Assembly: GCA_046046915.1 (NCBI GenBank)
Contig: JBJOIT010000008.1
Span: 1 to 64,000, forward strand
Source: JBEEJZ01 sp046046915
GTDB lineage: Bacteria > Pseudomonadota > Gammaproteobacteria > Burkholderiales > Burkholderiaceae_C
Length of the DNA stretch: 64,000 bases
Direction: 5' to 3'
Every line of letters begins with the position of its first letter. Position 1 is the first letter of the stretch. Shown here piece after piece: positions 52,088 through 60,044 of this stretch. Under the pieces are notes generated by a model that saw only the letters and a program-made list of their open reading frames with translations, was not told the origin of the DNA and did not search any database. Both the position numbers and the translations under genes were made by a program.

Positions 52088-53311
52088 ATGAATGCCACCC
52101 CCGGTTTTGTCAAGGATGCCCGCCAGATGCGCGGCTCCAACCACAGCGGCATGCGCCAGTTCAATGAGCGTATTGTTCTTCAGGCGATACGGCACCATCA
52201 CGCCATTGCCAAGGCCGACCTGGCTCGAGTAACGCAACTGTCGACGCAAACCATATCGGTGATCGTCAACCGTCTATTGGAGGACGGGCTCCTGGTCAAG
52301 CAGGATCGCGTCCGTGGCCGCATCGGTCAGCCCTCTGTGCCTTTGTCACTCGACCCTGACGGAGTCTTCAGTTTGGGGCTGCAAGTCGGGCGTCGTAGTT
52401 TGGAGGTGGTCGTGTGCGATTTTGTGGGGCACATACGGCACAGCCTTCAGTTCCACTACCCCTATCCAGACCCTGATGTGGTGCTTGCGAACATCCGTAC
52501 GGCGCTGTCGGATATGCAGTCCGCTTTGGGCGCATATTGGTCGCGTACGGTTGGCATTGGCTTGACTGCTCCGCTTTCCATGCACGAGTGGGCGCACTTG
52601 ATGGGGGGAGACGCGGCGCCAGCGTTGCAGCGTTGGGCAGACATTGACCTGCCCGCAGCGGTGAGAGAACTGACCGATCTGCCCGTGGTGTTTGCAAAGG
52701 ACACGCTCGCTGCTTGTGTCGCAGAACTTGTGCAGGGGCACGGACGGGCGGTGGGCAGTTATCTGTATGTTTTTGTGGGAACTTTCATTGGAGGCGCACT
52801 TGTCTTGGGTGGCCACATCATGAGTGGCACGCGAAACAACGCAGGTGCACTTGGCTCCATACCAACGGGCATCGCTCGCGCCGGGGATGACCCCATGCAG
52901 TTGTTGCAGCTTGCCTCAGGCTGGCAACTGGAACAGGCTCTGCTGGCCGCCGGCCATGACCCCAAGACAGTGCAGCGCGAGGAGATCATGGAACCCTGTT
53001 TTCGTGATTTGACCGAGCGCTGGTTGAGCTCGGCGTCTGAAGCTTTGGCCATGTGCATCACCAGTGCTTCTGCACTCCTGGACATGGATGCAGTGGTCAT
53101 CGACGGTACTTTGGGCGGGCCACTCATGGCTGAGCTGATCCAACGCACCCGCGACAACTTGTCCCATTACCCAGGCCAAGGTCTTCACACTCCTGTGATC
53201 CTGCCTGGACGCGTTGGTGCCCACGCCAGGGCCGTTGGTGGCGCGCTGTTACCCTTGCACACTCAATTCTTCCCCGACAAAGATATTTTTCTGAAGCAGG
53301 ATTTGGCTTGA
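52088..53311 (+). CDS. ROK-family transcriptional regulator (module 2)
   Basis: A 407-residue paralogue of the ROK protein at 40060. Winged HTH: MRQFNERIVLQAIRHHHAI and KADLARVTQLSTQTISVIVN. ROK domain: VVFAKDTLAACVAELVQGHG and YVFVGTFIGGALVLGG. The ROK zinc Cys cluster is missing here too. Its TGA overlaps the TTG start of the aldolase gene. Probable sugar-responsive repressor of this module. Confidence 0.9.
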   Translation: MNATPGFVKDARQMRGSNHSGMRQFNERIVLQAIRHHHAIAKADLARVTQLSTQTISVIVNRLLEDGLLVKQDRVRGRIGQPSVPLSLDPDGVFSLGLQVGRRSLEVVVCDFVGHIRHSLQFHYPYPDPDVVLANIRTALSDMQSALGAYWSRTVGIGLTAPLSMHEWAHLMGGDAAPALQRWADIDLPAAVRELTDLPVVFAKDTLAACVAELVQGHGRAVGSYLYVFVGTFIGGALVLGGHIMSGTRNNAGALGSIPTGIARAGDDPMQLLQLASGWQLEQALLAAGHDPKTVQREEIMEPCFRDLTERWLSSASEALAMCITSASALLDMDAVVIDGTLGGPLMAELIQRTRDNLSHYPGQGLHTPVILPGRVGAHARAVGGALLPLHTQFFPDKDIFLKQDLA

Positions 53312-53976
53312 TTCTTTATCTCGACTCCGCCGATGCCACCTCATGGTCCATGCCCGCTGGCTGCGCGCCAGTCCGTGGCATCACCACCAACCCCAGTCTG
53401 GTTCATGCCGCGGCCTTGCCGGTGGCACTGGAAACCTATTTACAGCTCATTCAAGGTGTGCAGCAGCAAGGTTTAGCCGAGCTGATGCTCCAATTGCCCT
53501 CGCCCGATCTCAACGAGGCGCTGCGCTGGAGCAGCATCCTCAAAGCAGCGGCCCTGGATGCGGGCATTGAACTCACCATCAAGCTGCCCTGCCACCCAGA
53601 CTGGGCAGCAACTATTGCCGCAGTGCGGAAACTGGGTTTGCCGGTGTTGTTGACCGGCGTGTCCAACCCCATGCAATTGCTCTGGGCCCAGGCCCAAGGT
53701 GCGCGCTACGTAGCCCCTTACATCGGTCGTCTGCAAGCCGATGGCCGAGATGTGTGGCCTTTTTTGGAGGCCTGCGTTGCCGTTCAGCGACAAGGCGGTC
53801 CGCGCCTGCTGGCAGCCAGCATCAAGTCTGGTGATGTGCTGAGCCGCTTACTCGCCATAGGCGCTTATGCCGTGACCGTGCGGCCAGAGTTTGCGGCCAG
53901 CTTGGTGACGGACCCTTTGACCGACACCGCCTTGCGTCAGTTCGAGGCAGATATCCAGGCCAGCCTTGCGTCTTAA
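53308..53976 (+). CDS. Transaldolase / fructose-6-phosphate aldolase-like protein (TTG start)
   Basis: A 222-residue class I aldolase of the TalC/FSA size class. MILYLDSADATSW, the substrate motif ITTNPSLV and the likely Schiff-base Lys92 in ELTIKLPCHPDW are visible. FSA cleaves fructose-6-phosphate into dihydroxyacetone and glyceraldehyde-3-phosphate. TTG at 53308 overlaps the ROK stop (TTGA) and has AGGA 7 bases upstream. With the PfkB kinase it suggests import, phosphorylation and cleavage of a ketose. The identity of LTIKLP compared with the usual VKIP region deserves a structural check. Confidence 0.82.
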   Translation: MILYLDSADATSWSMPAGCAPVRGITTNPSLVHAAALPVALETYLQLIQGVQQQGLAELMLQLPSPDLNEALRWSSILKAAALDAGIELTIKLPCHPDWAATIAAVRKLGLPVLLTGVSNPMQLLWAQAQGARYVAPYIGRLQADGRDVWPFLEACVAVQRQGGPRLLAASIKSGDVLSRLLAIGAYAVTVRPEFAASLVTDPLTDTALRQFEADIQASLAS

Positions 53977-54024
53977 GCTGTTGATGTCAGCATCTGCAGG
54001 TGCCGGCAGGGATAATTCCTGACT

Positions 54025-54684
54025 ATGGAATACATCTCTCTGCTCATCGATTTCATCCTGCACGTTGACCGTCATCTCGAAGCATTTGTTCAAAGCTACG
54101 GTGCCTGGGTGTATGCCCTGCTGTTTTTGATTGTGTTTGTCGAGACGGGCCTGGTGGTGATGCCCTTTTTGCCGGGCGACTCCCTGTTGTTTGTGGTGGG
54201 GGCCCTGTGTGGTGTTGGCATGATGGATTTCTCTGTGGCCTGTGCCGTTTTGCTGGTCGCAGCGGTACTGGGCGACCAGTGCAACTACACCATCGGTCGA
54301 TACTTTGGCCCCAAGGTGTTTCAGTGGGAGGACTCGCGTTTTTTCAACAAGCGCGCGTTTGATCAGGCTCACGCCTTTTATGAAACTTACGGCGGTATCA
54401 CCATCGTCGTGGCCCGTTTTATGCCTTTTATCCGAACGTTTGCGCCTTTTGTGGCCGGGGTTGCAGAAATGAGTCGCACCAAGTTCACGCTATTCAATGT
54501 GGGGGGCGCGATTCTTTGGGTGATGGGCATTTGTACTGCTGGCTATTTTTTGGGTAGCGTTCCCTGGGTCAAAGTCAACCTCGACAAAATCATCTGGGCC
54601 ATGATTTTGGTGCCTGGGCTGATCGTGATATTTGGCGCCTGGAAGGCCCGGCGCCAGGCGGCCGGTGCGCCCCAGCTGAAATAG
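54025..54684 (+). CDS. DedA-family membrane protein
   Basis: A 219-residue protein with about five hydrophobic segments. FVETGLVVMPFLPGDSLLFVVGAL, GDQCNYTIGRYFG and the Arg motif VVARFMPFIRTFAPFVAGVA are DedA hallmarks. Family members move undecaprenyl phosphate or other lipids and support proton-motive-force homeostasis. It follows the aldolase gene by 48 bases; a terminator follows it. Confidence 0.92.
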   Translation: MEYISLLIDFILHVDRHLEAFVQSYGAWVYALLFLIVFVETGLVVMPFLPGDSLLFVVGALCGVGMMDFSVACAVLLVAAVLGDQCNYTIGRYFGPKVFQWEDSRFFNKRAFDQAHAFYETYGGITIVVARFMPFIRTFAPFVAGVAEMSRTKFTLFNVGGAILWVMGICTAGYFLGSVPWVKVNLDKIIWAMILVPGLIVIFGAWKARRQAAGAPQLK

Positions 54685-54706
54685 TTTCGTCATTTCAGCC
54701 GTTTTG

Positions 54707-54756
54707 AACCCGCTTGGCGCCGATGAGGTGCGCACGTCAAGCGGGTTTGTCTTTTT
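54707..54756 (+). terminator. Terminator after the DedA gene
   Basis: 10-bp stem AACCCGCTTG / CAAGCGGGTT with a 21-base loop, then TGTCTTTTT. Confidence 0.8.
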
Positions 54757-54792
54757 CTGGGCACTTTCTCTGCATAAGTGTGCTGGACTTGC

Positions 54793-54804
54793 GTTTACGT
54801 AAAC
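54793..54804. promoter_or_regulatory. 12-bp perfect palindrome upstream of the PAS kinase gene
   Basis: GTTTACGTAAAC, within the 206 bases between the DedA terminator and the kinase start. A possible operator; no regulator is assigned. Confidence 0.4.
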
Positions 54805-54962
54805 CGTTCGCGTGTCTTTGAGCGCATAGTGGGGTCTGCGTGATTCTGCGCAAAGCAATCTGTCGGTGACCTTGTCTCGAAATTGCGCGTTTCACTATTC
54901 TGTGTCCAGAACCAAAGAACGGGGCGGAGGACGGCTCGCCGTGAGGGAACTCCGCATACATC

Positions 54963-56804
54963 ATGGAATCAAAACCAGCCGCTGATGTTGCTGCCGATCG
55001 GCTGCACGCCAGCTTCAGTCAGTTGTTTGAACGCAGCCCCATGCCGATGTGGGTCTACGACTTGGAGAGCCTGGCGCTGCTGGCAGGTAACGTTGCGGCA
55101 CTGAGCAGTTATGGCTACAGCCGCGATGAGTTTTTGAAACTCAAGCTCACCGATCTTTTTTCTCCATCCGACTGGCCACGCCTGATGGCCTTCCTGAAAC
55201 TGCCAGCCGACGAGCGGGCGGCGCATCGCCTGACCCAGCATCGACACCGCAACGGGCATGCGATCGATGTGGAAGTGGATACCGAAGACATCGAGCTCGA
55301 TGGCCTGCATGCCCGCATGGTGATGGTGCGGGTCATGACGCAGCAGCGGCGTGCTGAGCGCGAGCAGCTTCAGCTGGCACGCCGGCTGACCTTTACCCTG
55401 GAGAGCATCAGCGACGGCTTTTTTTTGCTGGACGACCAGCGTTGTTTTTCATACATCAATCGCAGTGCCGAGGTGATCTGGCATGTGAACCGCTACTCGC
55501 TGCTGGGCTGCAACATCTGGGAACGGTTTCCCGCGCTGGTGGGCTCGCGCTTTCATCAGGAATATGAAAAGGTGTTCGAGACCGGGGGGAGTTCCACCTT
55601 CGAGGCCTTTTACGCCCCCTTGGACCAGTGGTGTGAGGTGCATGCCTTTGCTGCCGATGGTGGGGTGAACGTCTTTTTCAGGGACATCACGCAACGACGC
55701 GCAGCGCAACAACACCTCCTGCGCGAGCGTGAAACCTTGGCGGCCGTGGTGAGCGCTGCAGCGGATGCCATTGTTGGTATCGATGCCGCCGGGCAGGTGA
55801 TCATGTTCAATCCCAGTGCCGAGCGCGTTTTTGGCCGCAGTCGGGAGAGCCTGGGGAACGATGGGCTGAATGCCTTGTTGCTCCAGCATGACAGGCTTGC
55901 ACACGAGGGCCATGTCGCACGGTTTGCCGCCCAGGCCCAGGGTCAGTCCGACGCATCGATACAGCCCCCCAGGATGATGGGTTTGGGTGCGGTCAAAGGT
56001 TTGCATGCGGACGGCCGCGAGCTGGACCTGGAGGGAACCATCACCGCGGTCAGTGTGGGGCAAGACAAAATCATGATTGCCAGCCTGCGCGATGTCACTG
56101 CCCGCAATCGTGCAGAGGCCGAGCGTCAGATGGTGCGCACCCAGCTCAGCGCGCTCACGCACAAGCTGATGACCCAGGAAAAAAACCTGGTCAAAAACTT
56201 TGCACAGACCCTGCATGACCATCTGGGGCAGACGCTTGCGGCGATCCGTATGACCCACGACACGCTGGCGGCCTTGCAGACCACTGAGCGCCCCGCCGAC
56301 CTGACGCGTCTTGACCTTCACCTTGGTGTGCTCATACAACAAGCAGTTCAGCAGGTACGCCAAGCGCTGGTGGACCTGCACCCCCCCTTATTGGATGAGC
56401 AAGGGCTGGCGGCCACACTTGATAACGAATTGCGAAATCGCTCCAGACTTCATCCCCAGGTTCGCATCGTGCTGCACGCTCAGGATGCGGTGGCAAAGGT
56501 GCGCTGGCCTGCCGAGGTCGAATATGCGGCCTTCATGGTGGCGCGCGAAGCGGTCGAGAACGCTTTGCGCCACGGGCAGCCGCAAACGCTCATCCTCAAG
56601 CTCAGTGGCCGTGCCAGCTCGCTCAAACTGGAAATCCTCGATGATGGCAGCGGCTTGCCCAACGGGGCGGTGCCTTTGTTGCCGGGGCACCTCGGCATGA
56701 CCGGCATGAACGAGCGTGCCAGTGCCATAGGCGCCACCTTGCGGGTTGTGCCTCGGTCTGAGGGGGGTACCCGGGTGGACTTGGTTTGGAGAAAAACCCT
56801 ATGA
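54963..56804 (+). CDS. PAS-domain sensor histidine kinase (NarX/DegS type)
   Basis: A soluble 613-residue kinase without membrane segments. Three PAS domains cover about residues 18-130, 140-255 and 260-385 (e.g. AIVGIDAAGQVIMFNPSAERVFG). A HisKA_3 dimerisation domain has His418 in QTLHDHLGQTLAAIR. The ATPase domain has AREAVENALRHG and LDDGSGLPNG, closing with GHLGMTGMNERASAIGATL. Its last bases overlap the response-regulator gene (ATGA), so the two form a coupled pair. The signal is unknown and cytoplasmic sensing is likely. Confidence 0.92.
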   Translation: MESKPAADVAADRLHASFSQLFERSPMPMWVYDLESLALLAGNVAALSSYGYSRDEFLKLKLTDLFSPSDWPRLMAFLKLPADERAAHRLTQHRHRNGHAIDVEVDTEDIELDGLHARMVMVRVMTQQRRAEREQLQLARRLTFTLESISDGFFLLDDQRCFSYINRSAEVIWHVNRYSLLGCNIWERFPALVGSRFHQEYEKVFETGGSSTFEAFYAPLDQWCEVHAFAADGGVNVFFRDITQRRAAQQHLLRERETLAAVVSAAADAIVGIDAAGQVIMFNPSAERVFGRSRESLGNDGLNALLLQHDRLAHEGHVARFAAQAQGQSDASIQPPRMMGLGAVKGLHADGRELDLEGTITAVSVGQDKIMIASLRDVTARNRAEAERQMVRTQLSALTHKLMTQEKNLVKNFAQTLHDHLGQTLAAIRMTHDTLAALQTTERPADLTRLDLHLGVLIQQAVQQVRQALVDLHPPLLDEQGLAATLDNELRNRSRLHPQVRIVLHAQDAVAKVRWPAEVEYAAFMVAREAVENALRHGQPQTLILKLSGRASSLKLEILDDGSGLPNGAVPLLPGHLGMTGMNERASAIGATLRVVPRSEGGTRVDLVWRKTL

Positions 56805-57436
56805 CGACGCTTTACCTTGTGGATGATCATCCCATCATGCGTGCCGGTCTGGCCGCCTTGCTCCAGGCCTGGGGTCACCAGGTGCTGGGCGAATCTGCAG
56901 AGCCGACCAGTGCGCTGTCTGATCTGCAGCGTCTCAGGCCCGAGGTGCTGTTGCTGGATCTGAATCTCGGCCACCGCTCAGGGTTCGAGTTGCTGGGCGA
57001 GTTGCAAAGGCGCAAACTCCCCACACGATGCGTGGTTCTCAGCATGTCGGCCCAGCCCAGGCATGTGGCCGAGGCCTTGCGCATGGGTGCCCTGGGTTAT
57101 GTGCTCAAGGGGTCTGCAGGCAACGACCTAGCCGCAGCCATCGATGCCGCCGTACAGGGGCGGCGCCATATGGGGGCTGAAGTGGCTGATTTGGCCGTGC
57201 AGTCTTTTTCTTTGGAGCATGAGGATCCCTTGGCCACCTTGTCTCCGCGCGAGCGGCAGATCATCGCCATGGTCGTGAAGGGCAGCTCCAGTACTGAAAT
57301 CGGGCAGGAGTTGCACTTGTCACCCAAGACCGTAGCCACCTACCGCAGCCGGCTGATGGCCAAGTTGGGGGTGGGTGATGTGCCAGCGCTGGTACGTTTT
57401 GCCATTCGATCCGGTCTGGTCGATTCTGATGAGTAG
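56801..57436 (+). CDS. NarL/LuxR-family response regulator
   Basis: A 211-residue regulator. The receiver has LVDDHP and Asp53 in LLLDLNLGHRSG. The C-terminal LuxR HTH is LSPRERQIIAMVVKGSSSTEIGQELHLSPKTV in two adjoining blocks. ATG 56801 has GGAG 9 bases upstream and overlaps the kinase stop. Partner of the preceding kinase. Confidence 0.93.
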   Translation: MTTLYLVDDHPIMRAGLAALLQAWGHQVLGESAEPTSALSDLQRLRPEVLLLDLNLGHRSGFELLGELQRRKLPTRCVVLSMSAQPRHVAEALRMGALGYVLKGSAGNDLAAAIDAAVQGRRHMGAEVADLAVQSFSLEHEDPLATLSPRERQIIAMVVKGSSSTEIGQELHLSPKTVATYRSRLMAKLGVGDVPALVRFAIRSGLVDSDE

Positions 57437-57466
57437 GGGGACATGCATCTGCGGGGTATTCGCAAA

Positions 57467-57504
57467 TTGACGTGTTGATGAAATCCGTCAACTTGAATCA
57501 ACAC
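57467..57504. promoter_or_regulatory. Interleaved inverted repeats upstream of the Crp/Fnr gene
   Basis: GTGTTGAT (57472-57479) and ATCAACAC (57497-57504) form a perfect 8-bp inverted repeat with a 17-base spacer. TTGACG (57467-57472) and CGTCAA (57486-57491) form a second one interleaved with it. TTGAT/ATCAA are Fnr-type half sites, though not at the standard 4-base spacing. Autoregulation is possible. Confidence 0.5.
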
Positions 57505-57602
57505 CTCCCTACAGACACCCTGGCGGCACGAACCTACAGTTGCCTTGCAAGATCAGTGTTTGTGCCCGCCGGGCACGGGGTCTGGCAAATGAGGAGTCCC
57601 CT

Positions 57603-58406
57603 ATGATGAATACCCCTACACCACAGTCGTCTGTCATTGCCACGTCCGGCACCGGTACCGGTACCGGAACATCCCGCTGGACCCCGGTTCCGTCAACTTT
57701 GCCCACGGTGCGCAAGCCGGTGCTGGAAGAGGCCTGGTCTAACGCACAAGAGGTGATAGACCTCTTGCATTACGACAGTCGCCTGGACGGCAGTCTGGAA
57801 GACCGCCGGTTTCGCCGCCGCCGGGTCAAGGCGGGTCAATCGGCCTTTCGCATGGGGCAAACGTTTGATGGTCTTTATGTGGTTCGCCTGGGCTCTATCA
57901 AATCCACGGTGACCCATGACGACGGAAACGAGCACGTGCTGTCCTTCTCCATGAAAGGTGACTTGCTGGGCTTTGATGGTGTTTGCCGCAATCAATACGC
58001 CAGTGAGGCAGTCGCCCTGACGGATTGCGACCTGATTCGCTTGCCGGCCAACGAGATGTTCAATCCTGGGCGTAGCAGCAATGACATTGAACGCATGGCT
58101 TATTGGGCCATCAGCCGCGAAATCGTCAAAGAACAGGCCGCCTATGCCTCCTCCCACGCGGCCAAGTCAGAGGCCAGGGTCGCCCGTTTCATACGCTTGC
58201 AGTCTGAAAGGTTTGCGGCCATGGGCTACTCACCAAGAGCCTTTACCCTGCCCATGACCCGGCGCGACATCGGTAGCTACCTGAGCGTGACGCTAGAAAC
58301 CGTGAGCCGGGCGCTGTCTGCCTTGCACCAGATGGGCATCATAGAAGTGGCCAAGCGGGACATCACGATCTTGTCCCCGCAGGCCTTGCGCGACTTTGAA
58401 GGGTGA
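57603..58406 (+). CDS. Crp/Fnr-family transcriptional regulator without N-terminal cysteines
   Basis: A 267-residue regulator. N-terminal low-complexity part includes SGTGTGTGTSR from an ACCGGT repeat. A cyclic-nucleotide-binding-like domain follows (MGQTFDGLYVVRLGSIKSTV, KGDLLGFDGVC). HTH: TRRDIGSYLSVTLETVSRAL, with the Fnr-type E-x2-SR recognition residues. The cysteine cluster of true Fnr is missing; only two Cys occur (GVCRNQ, LTDCDL), so iron-sulfur oxygen sensing is unlikely. ATG 57603 has GAGGAG 7 bases upstream. Confidence 0.9.
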   Translation: MMNTPTPQSSVIATSGTGTGTGTSRWTPVPSTLPTVRKPVLEEAWSNAQEVIDLLHYDSRLDGSLEDRRFRRRRVKAGQSAFRMGQTFDGLYVVRLGSIKSTVTHDDGNEHVLSFSMKGDLLGFDGVCRNQYASEAVALTDCDLIRLPANEMFNPGRSSNDIERMAYWAISREIVKEQAAYASSHAAKSEARVARFIRLQSERFAAMGYSPRAFTLPMTRRDIGSYLSVTLETVSRALSALHQMGIIEVAKRDITILSPQALRDFEG

Positions 58407-58558
58407 GAACTCTAAAGAGGCACTAAAACGGTGCGAATCCGCGCAAACGGCCGCTAAAATCACTCCAAAGACCGCGAAATGACGGTCATTAAGTGAAGAT
58501 ATATGTTGTTATTTTTTAGTCAACCTGTGTCACCAGGGACGACAAAGGCTATTCTTTT

Positions 58559-58611
<53 letters not shown>

Positions 58612-58657
58612 TGTCTTTTGAGCCTTTCTCAGGGACGCTTACAAGGATGAACCTGAC

Positions 58658-59581
58658 ATGGCCTATCTGATCAATCCGCTGGGTCAAGACGAAATGCGGC
58701 GTTTGGCGAAGGCCCGGCTTCGGCGTCGAGACGCAGACATAGACGCTTCCGGTCTGCCTGCTGCCGCTCAAACTTACCTCGAAGAACTCACCATGAGTCA
58801 TCTGGAGCTCGAACTCCAAAACGAGCACCACGAGCACAGTCGGATGCAAATGGACCAGGCGGTCAACCAGTATCGCGAGCTCTATGACTTCGCACCTGTG
58901 CCCCTGTTGTGTTTAAGTGCTCAGGGTGCAATCACCCGGCTCAACTTCGCCGCGGCACGCAGTCTGGCGCAGGAACGTGCCAGGTTGATGGGGCTGGACC
59001 TGTCTCGGTTTGTCCATCCCACCTACACCGCACGTCTTGCCCTGATGTTGCAGACATCCAACACCAGCTCTGACAGCTGCCGAGATGAACTGATGCTCGT
59101 CGTCCCCAACCATCCGCCGCAATTCTGGCTCGCCAGTGTGACGGGAAAAGGGGATGGAACTTTTTCATTGGCTTTGTTTGACATCACTCAGCAACAGCAG
59201 GAGATGGAAACCCTGCGCCGCCAAGCAGAAGGATGGCGTAAGGCAGTGGATGTGGCTGGCGTTGGCACCTGGGATTGGCATATTCCCTCGGGCCAGTTCA
59301 GCCACTCGCCTTGTTTTGCGAACCTCCTGGAGTTCCGGGGAGATCACCACGGGCTGACGGTCGATTTTTGGCGTGAAAGGGTGCACCCCGATGACTGGCC
59401 TCTGGTGCTGGCCAGCATTCAAAATCACCTATCGGGCAAATCAGCCGCGGTTGTCCTGTCTTTTCGCATCAGTAAGTCTGCTGGAGGCTGGCAGCGGGTG
59501 ACCTTGCGCGGTGCCGTCACAGAGCGTGAAGCAGACGCAAGTGCCGTGCGGATGATGGGAACACTGGTCTCCGCAGACTGA
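58658..59581 (+). CDS. Stand-alone PAS-domain protein
   Basis: A 307-residue protein. N-terminal helical part (RLAKARLRRRDADIDASGL, QTYLEELTMSHLELELQNEH) resembles the coiled lead-in of PAS kinases. PAS 1 lies at about 70-180 (YDFAPVPLLCLSAQGAITRLN), PAS 2 at about 195-305 (VAGVGTWDWHIPSGQF, ERVHPDDWPLVLASI). It ends soon after the second PAC with no kinase, cyclase or EAL domain. AAGGA lies 10 bases before the ATG. It may regulate a partner in trans, or be a truncated sensor kinase. Confidence 0.85.
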   Translation: MAYLINPLGQDEMRRLAKARLRRRDADIDASGLPAAAQTYLEELTMSHLELELQNEHHEHSRMQMDQAVNQYRELYDFAPVPLLCLSAQGAITRLNFAAARSLAQERARLMGLDLSRFVHPTYTARLALMLQTSNTSSDSCRDELMLVVPNHPPQFWLASVTGKGDGTFSLALFDITQQQQEMETLRRQAEGWRKAVDVAGVGTWDWHIPSGQFSHSPCFANLLEFRGDHHGLTVDFWRERVHPDDWPLVLASIQNHLSGKSAAVVLSFRISKSAGGWQRVTLRGAVTEREADASAVRMMGTLVSAD

Positions 59582-59600
59582 TTTTTTGGGGCGCAGCGTC

Positions 59601-59624
59601 AGCTCTTGCGTTGACGCAAGGGCT
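59601..59624 (+). other. RNA hairpin ahead of the FtsH operon
   Basis: Ten-pair stem AGCTCTTGCG / CGCAAGGGCT (one G-U) with a TTGA loop, 43 bases before the next ATG and without a T-run. Could be a leader structure or weak attenuator. Confidence 0.55.
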
Positions 59625-59666
59625 AGGCGCGCAGATGGCGTCAAGCTAGGGACCAAGGAGATTTTC

Positions 59667-60044
59667 ATGGACCAACGCCTGACCCCTCGTCTACCCCAAA
59701 CAACGTCCTCTGTGGCCGGCATGAATGGTCACACGCCTCGCCGGCGCCGAACCGACACACTTGCCGCATTGCTGGTTCCCGTGGCTGAGGTCGTAGAACC
59801 CGAGACCATTGTTCATCGCCCGGATGGCTACTACTGGTGTGCACTGGATGGTCACCAGGAGTTTGGGCCTTTCGAGACCTTTGATGCCGCCCAGACCGAT
59901 CGAGACGCCGTGAGTGTAGAGGCCGTGGCACCGGGTCAGAGTTTGCATGAAGTAGAACAGACGCTGGGTGTGGCCGACTGGCTGGATCCCGAGACCGGTG
60001 AGCCTGCCGAAGGCCAGTCCCCGCCGCATTTGTCGGACGAGTAG
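59667..60044 (+). CDS. Hypothetical protein ahead of ftsH
   Basis: A 125-residue soluble protein of unknown function. N-terminal part is basic and Thr-rich (TPRRRRTDTLAALLVPVAEV). The central IVHRPDGYYWCALDG and QEFGPFETFDAA resemble small Comamonadaceae proteins of unknown role. The C-terminus is acidic. AAGGAG lies 8 bases before ATG 59667. Its stop is directly followed by the ftsH GTG, so both are probably translated together. Confidence 0.75.
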   Translation: MDQRLTPRLPQTTSSVAGMNGHTPRRRRTDTLAALLVPVAEVVEPETIVHRPDGYYWCALDGHQEFGPFETFDAAQTDRDAVSVEAVAPGQSLHEVEQTLGVADWLDPETGEPAEGQSPPHLSDE

